Notes: generated from the sequence alone by a model not told the origin. A stretch of 64,000 bases of DNA from Acinetobacter rudis (GCF_000829675.1 NZ_BBRX01000022.1:1-64000), one strand, 5' to 3'. Shown: positions 47,801 to 57,440, counted from the stretch's first letter. Made by a program: numbers and translations.

Positions 47801-48688
47801 ATGAGTATGGATTGGAACCACCTGCGCTTCTTTTTAGTTTTAGCTCGTGCCAAAACACTGACCAATGCAGCACGCTTAATTGGTGTCGAGCACAGCACTG
47901 TTGCACGGCGTATTCAGGCGCTTGAACAAAGCTTGGGTACTCAGCTGTTTAAACGTGAAGCAACGGGTTATGAACTCACGATTGAAGGTGCTGCACTGGT
48001 ACCTCGGGTTGAGCAGATGGAGCGTGCCTTTTTACAAATTGAAAAATCACATAATCCAGTCCAAGGACATGTCCGTATAGGCGCACCTGAAGGCTTTGGT
48101 ACTGCTTTTTTAGCTGCACTCTTAGCTGAATTCTCTAAACAATACCCGCAAATCAGTATTGATCTCATACCTGTACCCAAAATGATCAAACTCTCACATC
48201 GTGAAGCGGATATCGTCATTTCTATCGAACGTCCAAAAACTGGACCTTATATCATTACCCGACTGACAGATTACTGCTTAAAAATCTATGGCAGCCAAGA
48301 TTATCTGGCAGCGCACCCCCCCATTCAACAACTTGGTGATCTCACTGCACATCGGTTTGTTAACTATATCGATGACTTGATTTATAGCCCTGAGCTTTAT
48401 TGTCTAGAACGCATCCCGTTACAACTCAACGCTCACTTTCGTAGTAGCAGTATTTTGGCACAGCAGATAGCAGTCAGTGCAGGCGCAGGCCTTGCGATCT
48501 TGCCTAAATTTTTGGCACAAAACAAAGCCGAATTAAAGCAAGTTCTGGCCGATGAAGTCAGCTTTATGCACACCTTTTGGATGCTAACTTTGGTCGATCT
48601 ACAACATGAACCACGGATTAAACTGGTCTGGGATTTTTTAAGACAACAAGCAGAAGCCCAGCAAACACTTCTGTTGGATCATGAATAG
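47801..48688 (+). CDS. LysR-family regulator, likely for the mms cluster
   Basis: The 295-residue protein has the LysR winged helix at the N-terminus (MDWNHLRFFLVLARAKTLTNAARLIGVEHSTVARRIQALEQSLG) and an inducer-binding domain in the rest. The divergent arrangement with mmsA, 226 bases apart, argues that it controls mmsA and the genes downstream. In Pseudomonas the corresponding activator MmsR is of the AraC family, so this is a different regulator type. A strong terminator follows it. Confidence 0.88.
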   Translation: MSMDWNHLRFFLVLARAKTLTNAARLIGVEHSTVARRIQALEQSLGTQLFKREATGYELTIEGAALVPRVEQMERAFLQIEKSHNPVQGHVRIGAPEGFGTAFLAALLAEFSKQYPQISIDLIPVPKMIKLSHREADIVISIERPKTGPYIITRLTDYCLKIYGSQDYLAAHPPIQQLGDLTAHRFVNYIDDLIYSPELYCLERIPLQLNAHFRSSSILAQQIAVSAGAGLAILPKFLAQNKAELKQVLADEVSFMHTFWMLTLVDLQHEPRIKLVWDFLRQQAEAQQTLLLDHE

Positions 48689-48696
48689 TCATTTTT

Positions 48697-48732
48697 AATC
48701 TCCCTTGCACAAAACCTACGGCAAGGGAGATT
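48697..48732 (+). terminator. Terminator after the LysR gene
   Basis: A perfect 12-base stem AATCTCCCTTGC / GCAAGGGAGATT has a 12-base loop and ends in TTTG. It starts nine bases past the stop codon. Confidence 0.82.
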
Positions 48733-49061
48733 TGTCTTTAGATGAGTCACGCTCAAAGGCTCATCCAAGCTAATTCACATAAATATGCCCATAAATAACA
48801 GATCAGGTACACGACAAGAACAAAGATGCACGATCAAATAACAACCAAGCAGCGCAATATATTCACTTCGCCTATTGCTCGTTACAACACTGAGTAATAC
48901 ACAATATAAAAGGAGGTGAGCTCCGAAAGATCAACATCCTGAAGTTTTACACTAGAAAAACTAAATCAACGCAATCACTTAGCACATCATTTTGCATCGA
49001 AATTTTGATTAAAAATACAGCATTTAAATTACGATAATAACTTAATAATAGAGAGACTTTT
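48733..49061. other. Spacer upstream of the ABC importer with an orphan Shine-Dalgarno-like site
   Basis: This 329-base stretch has no clear gene. At 48909-48918 AAAGGAGGTGA matches the anti-Shine-Dalgarno sequence almost completely but is not followed by ATG, GTG or TTG in range. GGAG-GTGA-CTCC can form a small hairpin there. The rest is AT-rich and should hold the importer promoter. Confidence 0.5.
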
Positions 49062-50912
49062 ATGTATTTATTACAGCTTCTCAAGCTATACCGACGGCTT
49101 AATTCACTCCACAATGAACACAACTTGGCTTCATTACAACTGCAACGACCTTGGACAATCATATTTATTTTATTTTGCTTAATCAGCGTAAATACACCAG
49201 CTCATGCAGCAGATCCCAATAAAGTATTACGTATTTCTTTTGCTGCAGCAGAAACAGGGTTTGATCCTGTTGCAACCTCAGACTTATATTCAGCCTATGT
49301 CAATGCCTCCATCTTTGAATCTTTATACACCTATGATTATATCGCACGTCCGCCGCAACTGATCCCACAAACAGCCAAAGCCCTTCCTCACGTGAGTGCT
49401 GACGGTAAAACCTATACGATACATATAAAAAAAGGTATCTACTTTCAAGATGATCCAGTATTTCAAGGAAAAAAAAGAGAACTAACTGCATATGACTATG
49501 CCTATTCACTCAAACGTTTACTTGACCCGCAACTGGTTTCACCAAATGCTTGGCTACTCATGGGCAAACTCAAAGGCATGGACCAACTCATTGCAACAGC
49601 TCAAAAGAATAAACATTTTGACTATGATGCCCCTGTAGAAGGCATTCAAACACCAGACCGCTACACCTTAGTCCTTAAACTCAATCATACCGATTACAAC
49701 CTCCCATTAATGCTTGCACATACTCCTTCTGTTGCTGTAGCACGAGAAGTCATTGAGAAATATAAAGACGGTCGAGGTGTCGTCATGGCACATCCTGTTG
49801 GTACTGGAGCATATCGCTTGGCCAATTGGATTCCAGGGTCCAGAATCAAACTCACGGCCAATCCTGATTATCGTGGCTATATTTGGAACTTTAAAGCAGG
49901 CAATGATCCTATCGATCTTAAAATTGTTGCAGCACTGCAAGGGAAACAGATGCCACAAATCGGCACTGTAGAAATACAAATTATCGAAGATACGCAAAGC
50001 CAATGGCTGGCATTTAAACAAAAACAATTAGACTATCTTGATCTCTCCAGTGGACCGATGGCCGATATCGCTGTTCAAGAAGGTCAATTAATTCCAGAAT
50101 TGCTCAACGAAGGTATTTATTTATCGAAAATACCATTACCGGAGATGCAATATGCTTTCTTTAATATGCAAGACCCCACCGTTGGCGGCATCACTGCAGA
50201 CAAGATTGCTCTAAGACGTGCAATTTGGATGGCTTTTTCAAAAGACAACTACAATAAGGTCATCTATAGAGGGACAGCACTCATCAATCCCTTTCCCGTT
50301 GCAGCCTCAGTTACAGGATATGATGAGCACTACAAAAGTCCACTCCCATACTCAGTTGCTGCAGCCAATCTCTTGCTTGATCGTTACCACTATAAAATCA
50401 GAGCAGATGGTTATCGCAGCCTTCCTAACGGACACGCTCTAACAATTGAATATGTGGTTATTCCACGTGGTGTTGATCAGGCGATTGCAGAGTTTTGGAA
50501 ACGTAGCTTTGACAAGATTCATATCCGCTTTAAAACCAAAACCATGATGTTTCCTGATTATCTTAAAGCCATGAAACTCTGCAAAGTTCAAATGAGCATC
50601 TACAACTGGGTCGCGGATTATCCTGATGCCGATAATTTTTTTATGCTATTCAATGGCAGCACGAAACCCTCCGAACTCGGCTGTTCTCGTATTCACGCCT
50701 TTGATTGGCGATATTTAAAAACACAGCAGCTTCCTAACGGGCCACAGCGTCAAGCACTTTATCAACAAATGGCGCGGATCTTAGACAATTATGCTTACGT
50801 TACTCCGTTAGTCATCCGCAGTAGTAACGTTCTAGTGCAGCCTTGGATCATCGGATATAAGACCCACCCGATGACCTTGCCCTACTGGCTTTATATAGAT
50901 ATCAAAAAATAA
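49062..50912 (+). CDS. Peptide-type ABC transporter substrate-binding protein
   Basis: The 616-residue family 5 solute-binding protein has a basic, long N-region and then a signal core (WTIIFILFCLISVNTPAHA). ADPNKVLRISFAAAETGFDPVATSDLYSAYV begins the mature part, and VSADGKTYTIHIKKGIYFQDDP is the family signature. It captures oligopeptides or similar ligands in the periplasm. It is the first of four genes in the same direction; the following permease starts 66 bases later. The ligand is unknown, and the protein is longer than E. coli DppA/OppA (about 535-545). Confidence 0.9.
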   Translation: MYLLQLLKLYRRLNSLHNEHNLASLQLQRPWTIIFILFCLISVNTPAHAADPNKVLRISFAAAETGFDPVATSDLYSAYVNASIFESLYTYDYIARPPQLIPQTAKALPHVSADGKTYTIHIKKGIYFQDDPVFQGKKRELTAYDYAYSLKRLLDPQLVSPNAWLLMGKLKGMDQLIATAQKNKHFDYDAPVEGIQTPDRYTLVLKLNHTDYNLPLMLAHTPSVAVAREVIEKYKDGRGVVMAHPVGTGAYRLANWIPGSRIKLTANPDYRGYIWNFKAGNDPIDLKIVAALQGKQMPQIGTVEIQIIEDTQSQWLAFKQKQLDYLDLSSGPMADIAVQEGQLIPELLNEGIYLSKIPLPEMQYAFFNMQDPTVGGITADKIALRRAIWMAFSKDNYNKVIYRGTALINPFPVAASVTGYDEHYKSPLPYSVAAANLLLDRYHYKIRADGYRSLPNGHALTIEYVVIPRGVDQAIAEFWKRSFDKIHIRFKTKTMMFPDYLKAMKLCKVQMSIYNWVADYPDADNFFMLFNGSTKPSELGCSRIHAFDWRYLKTQQLPNGPQRQALYQQMARILDNYAYVTPLVIRSSNVLVQPWIIGYKTHPMTLPYWLYIDIKK

Positions 50913-50978
50913 TCACGTTACCTCTCATTCAAAACACTAAGTAACATTGGATATAAAAAACAATAAAAGGATCACAAT

Positions 50979-51917
50979 ATGTCTGCTTATATCTTACGAA
51001 GACTATGGCAAATGATCCCGACCCTACTGGGTGTCATCATCTTGGTCTTTCTTATCTTCAACTGGGTGGGTGGCGATCCCGCTTATATCTTGTCAGGAAA
51101 AATATCACGCCCAGAACAAATTCAGGCGATACGCCAACAACTCGGTATTGATCAACCGATCTATGTACAGCTTTGGATTTTTATTAAACAGGTTCTCAGT
51201 TTTAACTTCGGTAATAGTTGGAGTACAGGTGAAAGTGTTGGTCATATCGTAATCTCACGTTTAGGTCCTAGCCTCACCTTATTAATTCCACTCATTATTT
51301 TACAAACTATTATTGCAGTAAGTTTAGCCTTAGTGATTGGGCTATTTCATGGGCGCTGGATTGATCGTGCATTAATGATGTTCTGTACTTTCGCAATGTC
51401 AATCAGCATTTTGGTTTACATTATCGTATTTCAATATTTTCTTGCCTATAAACTCGACTGGTTTCCCGTACAAGGTTGGAGTGATCACGCTTGGATCAAC
51501 TTAATATCCTATGCGCTACTCCCAATTATCATTATGCTCGCCGTCAGTGTTGCACCCACCGTTCGACTCTATCGCAGCTTTATTTTAGATGAAATCCATC
51601 AAGACTATGTTCGTACTGCGCGAGCTAAAGGTGTCAGTGAAACTCGGGTGCTTTTTGTACATGTATTACGTAATGCAGCTATTCCAATCGTAACCGATAT
51701 TATGTCGAATCTACCTGCACTACTGATTGGTGCTTTTCTCATTGAGCGTTTTTTTGGTATCCCAGGAATTGGTCGGGAAGTCATTTTATCGGTAGAACGT
51801 AGTGACTTCCCCGTAATTAAAGCTGTCACCGTCTATATTGCCGCCCTGACCATGATCTTCAACCTGTTGGCCGATATCATTTATAAGGCTCTTGATCCAC
51901 GTCTAGAATTAAAATAA
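50979..51917 (+). CDS. ABC transporter permease, DppB/OppB type
   Basis: The 312-residue protein has six hydrophobic helices. The N-terminus MSAYILRRLWQMIPTLLGVIILVF and the EAA loop DYVRTARAKGVSETRVLFVHVLRNAAIPI are typical of the first dipeptide permease subunit. AGGAT precedes the ATG. It pairs with the next gene, 10 bases downstream, to form the channel. Confidence 0.93.
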   Translation: MSAYILRRLWQMIPTLLGVIILVFLIFNWVGGDPAYILSGKISRPEQIQAIRQQLGIDQPIYVQLWIFIKQVLSFNFGNSWSTGESVGHIVISRLGPSLTLLIPLIILQTIIAVSLALVIGLFHGRWIDRALMMFCTFAMSISILVYIIVFQYFLAYKLDWFPVQGWSDHAWINLISYALLPIIIMLAVSVAPTVRLYRSFILDEIHQDYVRTARAKGVSETRVLFVHVLRNAAIPIVTDIMSNLPALLIGAFLIERFFGIPGIGREVILSVERSDFPVIKAVTVYIAALTMIFNLLADIIYKALDPRLELK

Positions 51918-51927
51918 GGGGAAAATC

Positions 51928-52992
51928 ATGCAAAATATATCCTCAAATACTCAAGCTCCTCCGATGGATCAGTCAGTTGGTTTATGGCATTTGGCTTGGA
52001 GACGACTCAAACGTAATCGCTCAGCCATGTTCTCTTTAGGCATTGTTGCTGTGTATTTTATTCTTCTGGTTTTATCTCTCACAGGTGTCATCGTGAAGGA
52101 TTGGAACAAAGAAGTCGCAATCAGTTATGCCACACCAAGTTTCATACAAGCTACATCATCTGTAATGCAGCAGAGTGCTCCTGTACAAAGTACAGATCTG
52201 GCAAGTACAACACCCACACAAGATTATGGTATTACCGATCCTTTGGCGCGTGATATGTATGCCATACAAATAGAGCTTCAACATGACCCGCATGCTCAAA
52301 CTGACTTAGCGCAGACATTAGCTTTCGGTGCTGATCGATGGGGACAAGATATTATTGCCAAAACCATTAAAGCGGGTGAAACCTCTATATTGGTTGGTAT
52401 ATTGGCCTCGTTACTTGCTGTAGGTTTAGGTACTTCCATAGGCGCAATTTCTGGTTATTTTGGTGGCTGGATCGATGATCTATTTAACTGGTTGTACAAT
52501 ATATTTACCTCTATTCCCTATATGTTACTCATCCTTGCTGTCGCTGCGGTATTACAACAAAAGGGAATTCTATCCATCATCTTAATCTTAGGACTCACAG
52601 GATGGACTGGAACTTATCGCTTGATTCGCGCCGAATATATAAAACACAAAAATCGTGAATACGTCCTTGCTGCTCAGGCCATTGGGGTCAGTCATTTTGA
52701 TCGCCTCATTAAACATATTTTCCCCAATGTTAGTCATGTCACCTTAGTACAAGCCTCAATCTTATTGGTGGGTTTTATCAAATCAGAAGTCATCTTAAGT
52801 TTTTTAGGGTTTGGTGTGCCTGTTGGAACTGCATCTTGGGGCAGCATGCTCAATGATGCGCAAGGTGAATTTTTGCTGGGTAAATGGTGGCAACTGCTGG
52901 CTGCTACCCTTGCGATGACGATTTTAGTCACCGCATTTTCGACCTTTACTGATGCGCTACGAGATGCGCTCGACCCCAAAATCAATACTTAG
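51928..52992 (+). CDS. ABC transporter permease, DppC/OppC type
   Basis: The 354-residue protein has six helices and the EAA motif REYVLAAQAIGVSHFDRLIKHIFPNV near 255. An insert of about 80 residues between the first helix and the FGADRWGQDIIAKTIKAGETSILVG block makes it longer than E. coli DppC (300) and gives a larger periplasmic loop, as in the OppC/YejE-type branch. It is followed 10 bases later by the ATPase gene. Confidence 0.92.
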   Translation: MQNISSNTQAPPMDQSVGLWHLAWRRLKRNRSAMFSLGIVAVYFILLVLSLTGVIVKDWNKEVAISYATPSFIQATSSVMQQSAPVQSTDLASTTPTQDYGITDPLARDMYAIQIELQHDPHAQTDLAQTLAFGADRWGQDIIAKTIKAGETSILVGILASLLAVGLGTSIGAISGYFGGWIDDLFNWLYNIFTSIPYMLLILAVAAVLQQKGILSIILILGLTGWTGTYRLIRAEYIKHKNREYVLAAQAIGVSHFDRLIKHIFPNVSHVTLVQASILLVGFIKSEVILSFLGFGVPVGTASWGSMLNDAQGEFLLGKWWQLLAATLAMTILVTAFSTFTDALRDALDPKINT

Positions 52993-53002
52993 GAGTTTCA
53001 GC

Positions 53003-54703
53003 ATGGAGACCTTATTGTCTGTGAAAAACCTAACGGTTCGCTTTAAAAATCAACAACAAGTTTGGGTCAATGTTGTTCAAGATCTTTCCTTTGATATTGC
53101 AGCCCAACAAACTGTAGCAATCGTGGGTGAATCTGGTAGCGGAAAATCTGTCAGCGCCCTTGCAATCATGGGTTTACTCCCGACCCCCAACAGCCAAGTC
53201 AGCACTAAAAGTAAACTTGAGTTTGAGGGGGAAAATCTATTAACCCTCTCCTTGCATGCCCGTAGACAACATTGCGGACATGACTTAGCGATGATTTTCC
53301 AAGAGCCGATGTCATCACTCAATCCAGTTTTTACCGTGGGGAGCCAGATTGCAGAGGCTCTTCGTTTACAACACAAACTTTCAGCTGCAAAGTTAAAAGC
53401 ACGTGTGATTGAGCTTTTGCAAGAAGTGGGAATTAGCTCAGCTGAACATCGATATTATGCCTATCCCTCAGAGTTATCTGGTGGTCAACAACAACGCGTC
53501 ATGATTGCTATTGCACTGGCCTGTGAGCCTAAGCTTTTGATCGCAGATGAACCAACAACTGCATTAGATGTCACTATTCAAAAACAGATCATCTCTTTGT
53601 TAACACAACTCTGTGAACGCCGTAAAATGTCGATGATCTTTATCACGCATGATTTAGCATTGGTTGCAGAGGTTGCTGACCGTGTCATCGTCATGCGTCA
53701 TGGAAAAATTCGTGAGCAAGGTCAACTTAGACAAATTCTACATGATCCTCAAGATCACTATACTCAGGCCTTGTTATATTGTCGTCCTAGGATAGATTGC
53801 CGCCCAATGCGTTTACCTGTCATCAGTGATTTTATTGACCACAATGGTCAAGCAATCCAACAAAATAATTGCATTTTTTCATCCAAACAACGCCAAAGAG
53901 GTCTCACTGGTCAAGAAGCAATTATCCTTGAAGCCAAACATCTAAAAAAAAGTTTTTATAGCAGAACAGGACTATGGCACAAAGAAGAAAACATTGCTGT
54001 TCAAGATGCCTCCTTTAAACTGGCCAAGGGTAAAACCTTAGGTTTAGTGGGAGAATCTGGTTCAGGCAAAACCACGATTGGTATGTTACTGATGCGGCTA
54101 CAACCTGCCGATGGTGGAGAAGTACTCATTGATGGCCAAGATATATTAACCCTGAATGCAAAACAATTTGCAGCCTATCAAACCCGTATTCAAATCATTT
54201 TCCAAAACCCTTATGCCTCGCTCAACCCACGCTTGAGTATTGGCGAAATCATCACAGAGCCGATGCGTATACATGCCATAGGACAACGAGAACAGCATAA
54301 ATCTCGTGCGATAAATCTGCTGGAACGTGTAGGCTTAGCTGCCTCAGCTTATGATTTATACCCACACGAGTTTTCAGGTGGGCAACGACAAAGAATTGCT
54401 ATTGCACGTTGTTTAGCACTACAACCTGAGATTATTATTTGTGATGAGTCTGTATCAGCACTTGATGTTTCTGTACAGGCTCAAGTACTTAATTTATTGC
54501 AAGAACTTCAAGATGAGTTTGGCTTAAGTTATATCTTTATCTCGCATGATCTCGCGGTAATTAAATATATCTCAGACCAAGTCATGGTGATGCAACATGG
54601 ACAAATCGTAGAAGTTGCCAATGCAGATCAGCTCTATCAACATCCAAAGCATCCCTATACCCAACAACTGCTCAGCGCGATTCCAAGCACTTTACATCAT
54701 TAA
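53003..54703 (+). CDS. Fused dipeptide-type ABC transporter ATPase (DppD-DppF)
   Basis: The 566-residue protein contains two complete ATPase domains. The first has Walker A GESGSGKSV, signature LSGGQQQRV and Walker B LLIADEPTT, followed by THDLALV. The second has GESGSGKTT, FSGGQRQRIAIAR, IIICDESVSALDVS and SHDLAVI. Both Walker B motifs keep the acidic residue, so both sites look active. The frame is open 17 codons upstream, overlapping the permease, but ATG 53003 has AGGAG seven bases upstream. One fused gene replaces the usual two. Confidence 0.94.
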   Translation: METLLSVKNLTVRFKNQQQVWVNVVQDLSFDIAAQQTVAIVGESGSGKSVSALAIMGLLPTPNSQVSTKSKLEFEGENLLTLSLHARRQHCGHDLAMIFQEPMSSLNPVFTVGSQIAEALRLQHKLSAAKLKARVIELLQEVGISSAEHRYYAYPSELSGGQQQRVMIAIALACEPKLLIADEPTTALDVTIQKQIISLLTQLCERRKMSMIFITHDLALVAEVADRVIVMRHGKIREQGQLRQILHDPQDHYTQALLYCRPRIDCRPMRLPVISDFIDHNGQAIQQNNCIFSSKQRQRGLTGQEAIILEAKHLKKSFYSRTGLWHKEENIAVQDASFKLAKGKTLGLVGESGSGKTTIGMLLMRLQPADGGEVLIDGQDILTLNAKQFAAYQTRIQIIFQNPYASLNPRLSIGEIITEPMRIHAIGQREQHKSRAINLLERVGLAASAYDLYPHEFSGGQRQRIAIARCLALQPEIIICDESVSALDVSVQAQVLNLLQELQDEFGLSYIFISHDLAVIKYISDQVMVMQHGQIVEVANADQLYQHPKHPYTQQLLSAIPSTLHH

Positions 54704-54773
54704 CTCCATTTAACTTGTTCCCCCATCTTGTTGTTTAAGGGCAAAATGGGGCATGGCTTTTTCACCGCACTAC

Positions 54774-54928
54774 TTACAACCAGTTTAAATGTTTTAGGTT
54801 TTTGAGTGCTGGTTTAAGGCGCTGTTTATTCTTGGCATTGATTAAATATGGCTGAACGCTATTCATAAAAATTGGAAAGTCTTCTTTGGGATCATGACAA
54901 AAATCCGCAACCGACGGTACGCTTATTT
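54774..54928 (-). pseudogene. Possible C-terminal remnant of a lost gene
   Basis: A minus-strand frame of about 50 codons ends at TAA (54776-54774) and has a protein-like composition (VADFCHDPKEDFPIF, then MNSVQPYLINAKNKQR). It has no start codon or ribosome binding site before it and runs back into the end of the LysR gene, where a TGA closes it. I do not recognise the sequence. It may be a decayed 3' end or a chance frame. Confidence 0.3.
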
Positions 54929-55834
54929 CTCACTCAACATCAACTCCTGACAATGTTCATATACCAATTGCCTTAAAAATTGATGTTCAGGATCAGCCTG
55001 ATAACGTGGATGCCAAGCATGTGAAATACTTATCGGAGCTGTTTTAAACGGTAATGCCCTACAACATAGACCCTGATGCATTGGCTGAGTCAGTAAAGCA
55101 GGCACTGTAGCGATCAAATCGGTTTCTCGTACAATCAATACAGCTTCAGCAAAAGTATGTGTGACTGCTGCAACATGTCTAGACAAACCCTGTTTCGCCA
55201 AAGCAACATCGACTGGCCCACTCAATAAACCTCGTCTTGAAACACTCACATGGCGTGCTGCGGCAAATGTTGCCGCAGCGAGTTCTGCTTGTTGTGCCAA
55301 AGGATGGTTATGTCCCAAAACAACAATATAATGATCCCGAAATAAGGTTTGGCGTACAATCTCAGGACCCAAATCATCGATTACCCCAATATCTAAATCA
55401 ACACGACCTTCGCGAAGTGCATCGACATCTTGCTGCCCTTGTGCAATAAAACGTAAAGTGACTTTAGGTGCCAGTTGCGACATTTTTTGAAGCAGTGCCG
55501 TAGCCAATAAAGCCACAGTGCCATCATCCGCTCGAATAGTAAAAACACGGCGTAATGTTGTTAAATCAAGTGATTGTGGTTTATGCAATAACTGCTGTGC
55601 TTGTTGTAATAATAATCGAACGGGTTCACGCAATTGTTCCGCACGCGGTGTTGTCACTAAACCTCGACCTGCACGGACAAATAGTGGATCATCTAACATA
55701 ATACGCAGACGATTCAGCGTCCGACTCATGGCTGGTACACTGATATCGAGCCGCTGCGCAGCACCTGTTACACTACCCTCTGTGAGTAATGCATCTAGTG
55801 CTACCAGTAAGTTTAAATCCAAGGATTGCATCAT
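54923..55834 (-). CDS. LysR-family transcriptional regulator
   Basis: The 303-residue protein has the N-terminal winged helix LDLNLLVALDALLTEGSVTGAAQRLDISVPAMSRTLNRLRIMLDDPLFVRAGRGLV and a PBP2-type effector domain. The ATG at 55834 is preferred over a TTG two codons earlier. It is divergent from the siderophore-interacting protein gene with 81 bases between, so it probably regulates it. The ligand is unknown. Confidence 0.92.
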   Translation of the reverse strand: MMQSLDLNLLVALDALLTEGSVTGAAQRLDISVPAMSRTLNRLRIMLDDPLFVRAGRGLVTTPRAEQLREPVRLLLQQAQQLLHKPQSLDLTTLRRVFTIRADDGTVALLATALLQKMSQLAPKVTLRFIAQGQQDVDALREGRVDLDIGVIDDLGPEIVRQTLFRDHYIVVLGHNHPLAQQAELAAATFAAARHVSVSRRGLLSGPVDVALAKQGLSRHVAAVTHTFAEAVLIVRETDLIATVPALLTQPMHQGLCCRALPFKTAPISISHAWHPRYQADPEHQFLRQLVYEHCQELMLSEK

Positions 55835-55915
55835 ACGCAACTATTTATTAGCACTATGTATATTTATGCAATACTATATTTAATTGATAATGAAAACAAA
55901 TTTTGATCACCGAGA

Positions 55916-56656
55916 ATGAATATGCTGAAGAAAACTCATACGGCTGTACATTGTCATGTACTTTCTGCCACATTAATTACGCCGCACATGCGTCGTCTAG
56001 TACTGGGTGGGCCAGAAATAAATGCTTGGCTTGCCACTCCAGAAGTACATACTCCAGCTGCGTGGGTCAAAGTTTTTCCAGAAGGGATTAAAGGTCGTGC
56101 ATATACGATTCGTGAAATCGATTTAGATCGCTCAACCATTACCCTTGATTTTGTTATGCATGGGCATGATCAATCAGAAGATACTCACTCTGTATCGGCA
56201 TGGGCCAAATACTGCCAAGCAGGTGATGCTGTACAAATAGCTGGGCCTCGCAATGGTGGTTTTCAATTAGCAGAAGATACCGATTGGCTCTGGATTGGCG
56301 CTGATTTAACGGCACTCCCTGCTGCAATTCGCATTATTGAATCTTTGCCCGCACATATTCAAGTTGCAGGTTTGTTCATTGTTGACTCATTAGAAGATCA
56401 ACAAGAGATTCACAATCAGTGCAAACTACGTACGCGTTGGCGCACTTTAGCCGTGCGACCAGATCTCTTGGCTGACCGTAATGTGCTTATCAAAGATATA
56501 GATACCTTAAAAGGCAATGGTCAAGTTTGGATCGCAGGTGAAGCCCGCTGGACACAGAGCTGGAAACAATATTGGCTCACTCAAAAGCAATTAGCTGCCA
56601 ACAAAGTCAGCAGCAAGGGCTATTGGAAACTTGGAGAAATCGATTATCGTGATTAA
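55916..56656 (+). CDS. Siderophore-interacting protein (FAD-dependent ferric reductase)
   Basis: The 246-residue protein has an FAD-binding barrel with the RAYTIREID motif near residue 60 and WAKYCQAGDAVQIAGPRNGGF near 100, then a SIP C-terminal domain with DWLWIGADLTALPAAIRIIESL and VWIAGEARW. It resembles ViuB/YqjH, which reduce ferric siderophores with NAD(P)H to release iron in the cytoplasm. No Fur box could be confirmed in the short divergent spacer. Confidence 0.9.
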   Translation: MNMLKKTHTAVHCHVLSATLITPHMRRLVLGGPEINAWLATPEVHTPAAWVKVFPEGIKGRAYTIREIDLDRSTITLDFVMHGHDQSEDTHSVSAWAKYCQAGDAVQIAGPRNGGFQLAEDTDWLWIGADLTALPAAIRIIESLPAHIQVAGLFIVDSLEDQQEIHNQCKLRTRWRTLAVRPDLLADRNVLIKDIDTLKGNGQVWIAGEARWTQSWKQYWLTQKQLAANKVSSKGYWKLGEIDYRD

Positions 56657-56683
56657 TCCATCCGACTTTTCAGCCAATCCCTT

Positions 56684-56728
56684 AAGGAAAATCAGCATAA
56701 CGCATTTATTCTAATGCGGGTTTTCCTT
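56684..56728. terminator. Terminator between the SIP gene and ecpE
   Basis: An outer stem AAGGAAAA / TTTTCCTT encloses an inner CGCATT / AATGCG hairpin. The structure reaches into the ecpE stop codon and could serve both convergent transcripts. Confidence 0.6.
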
Positions 56729-57440
56729 ATGCGGGACCTTCCTCCTCATCCAAGACTTGCTCTGGACATTGATCACCTACAGCAATATATCGCTTATTGG
56801 CCACAATGAATTTTTGATTTTTTTGTTTGACGACATCATTTTTATATTCTTCACCTGGCAACATATAAAACTGTGTTGAACTCTCATCATTGAGCTTACA
56901 ACGCTGATGAATAATGACACGGAAAAATGTATTGCCTGTATTTTTAATAATGCCTTGTTTTTCATCGATAACGTACTGTAGTTTTTGTTTACGTGGACGT
57001 ACCACCATAATGGTACTCATCGAAACGGTAGGCATAAAGGAGGTTGCTTTGCCATGTTCTTGTTCAGCAAATGCAGCTAAAGGTATTTCAGTGAAGACCA
57101 CCCGATAATAACGCTCTTGATCATCTTTTGGACCGATATATAACAGCTTAAAGAAGTCGGTACTATTTGCGGCAATTTGCAGTTTAACTGGCGTATATAT
57201 AATTTCCCGATCTTTCGCATAAATTATATTTTCCCCTTTATCCCCTGGCTGATCTATTTTAAAAGACTGTACTGTATAGAGATTTAATACGCTGGTATCG
57301 TTCTTTACAGGTTTAGAGATAAAGCTTTCATCCGATCCCATCTCATAAATATAAGAAGAAAAATAAACAGCTGAGGCCATATTTGCCGTGCCAAATAGCA
57401 TCAGCATCAAACAAATCTTATTTAAAAATTGTTTACTCAT
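56727..57440 (-). CDS. ecpE: Common pilus periplasmic chaperone EcpE
   Basis: The 237-residue protein (236 in E. coli) has a signal peptide (about 1-24, ending NMASA) and an N-terminal immunoglobulin-like chaperone domain. VVRPRKQKLQYVIDEKQGIIKNTGNTFFRVIIHQRCKL is a block shared with EcpB of this operon (VVAPRKQKFDYSYKDGAVTNTGNVSFRIV). The C-terminus has LPGEEYKNDVVKQ. It would deliver subunits to the usher. Last gene of the operon, 36 bases after ecpD. Confidence 0.9.
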   Translation of the reverse strand: MSKQFLNKICLMLMLFGTANMASAVYFSSYIYEMGSDESFISKPVKNDTSVLNLYTVQSFKIDQPGDKGENIIYAKDREIIYTPVKLQIAANSTDFFKLLYIGPKDDQERYYRVVFTEIPLAAFAEQEHGKATSFMPTVSMSTIMVVRPRKQKLQYVIDEKQGIIKNTGNTFFRVIIHQRCKLNDESSTQFYMLPGEEYKNDVVKQKNQKFIVANKRYIAVGDQCPEQVLDEEEGPA

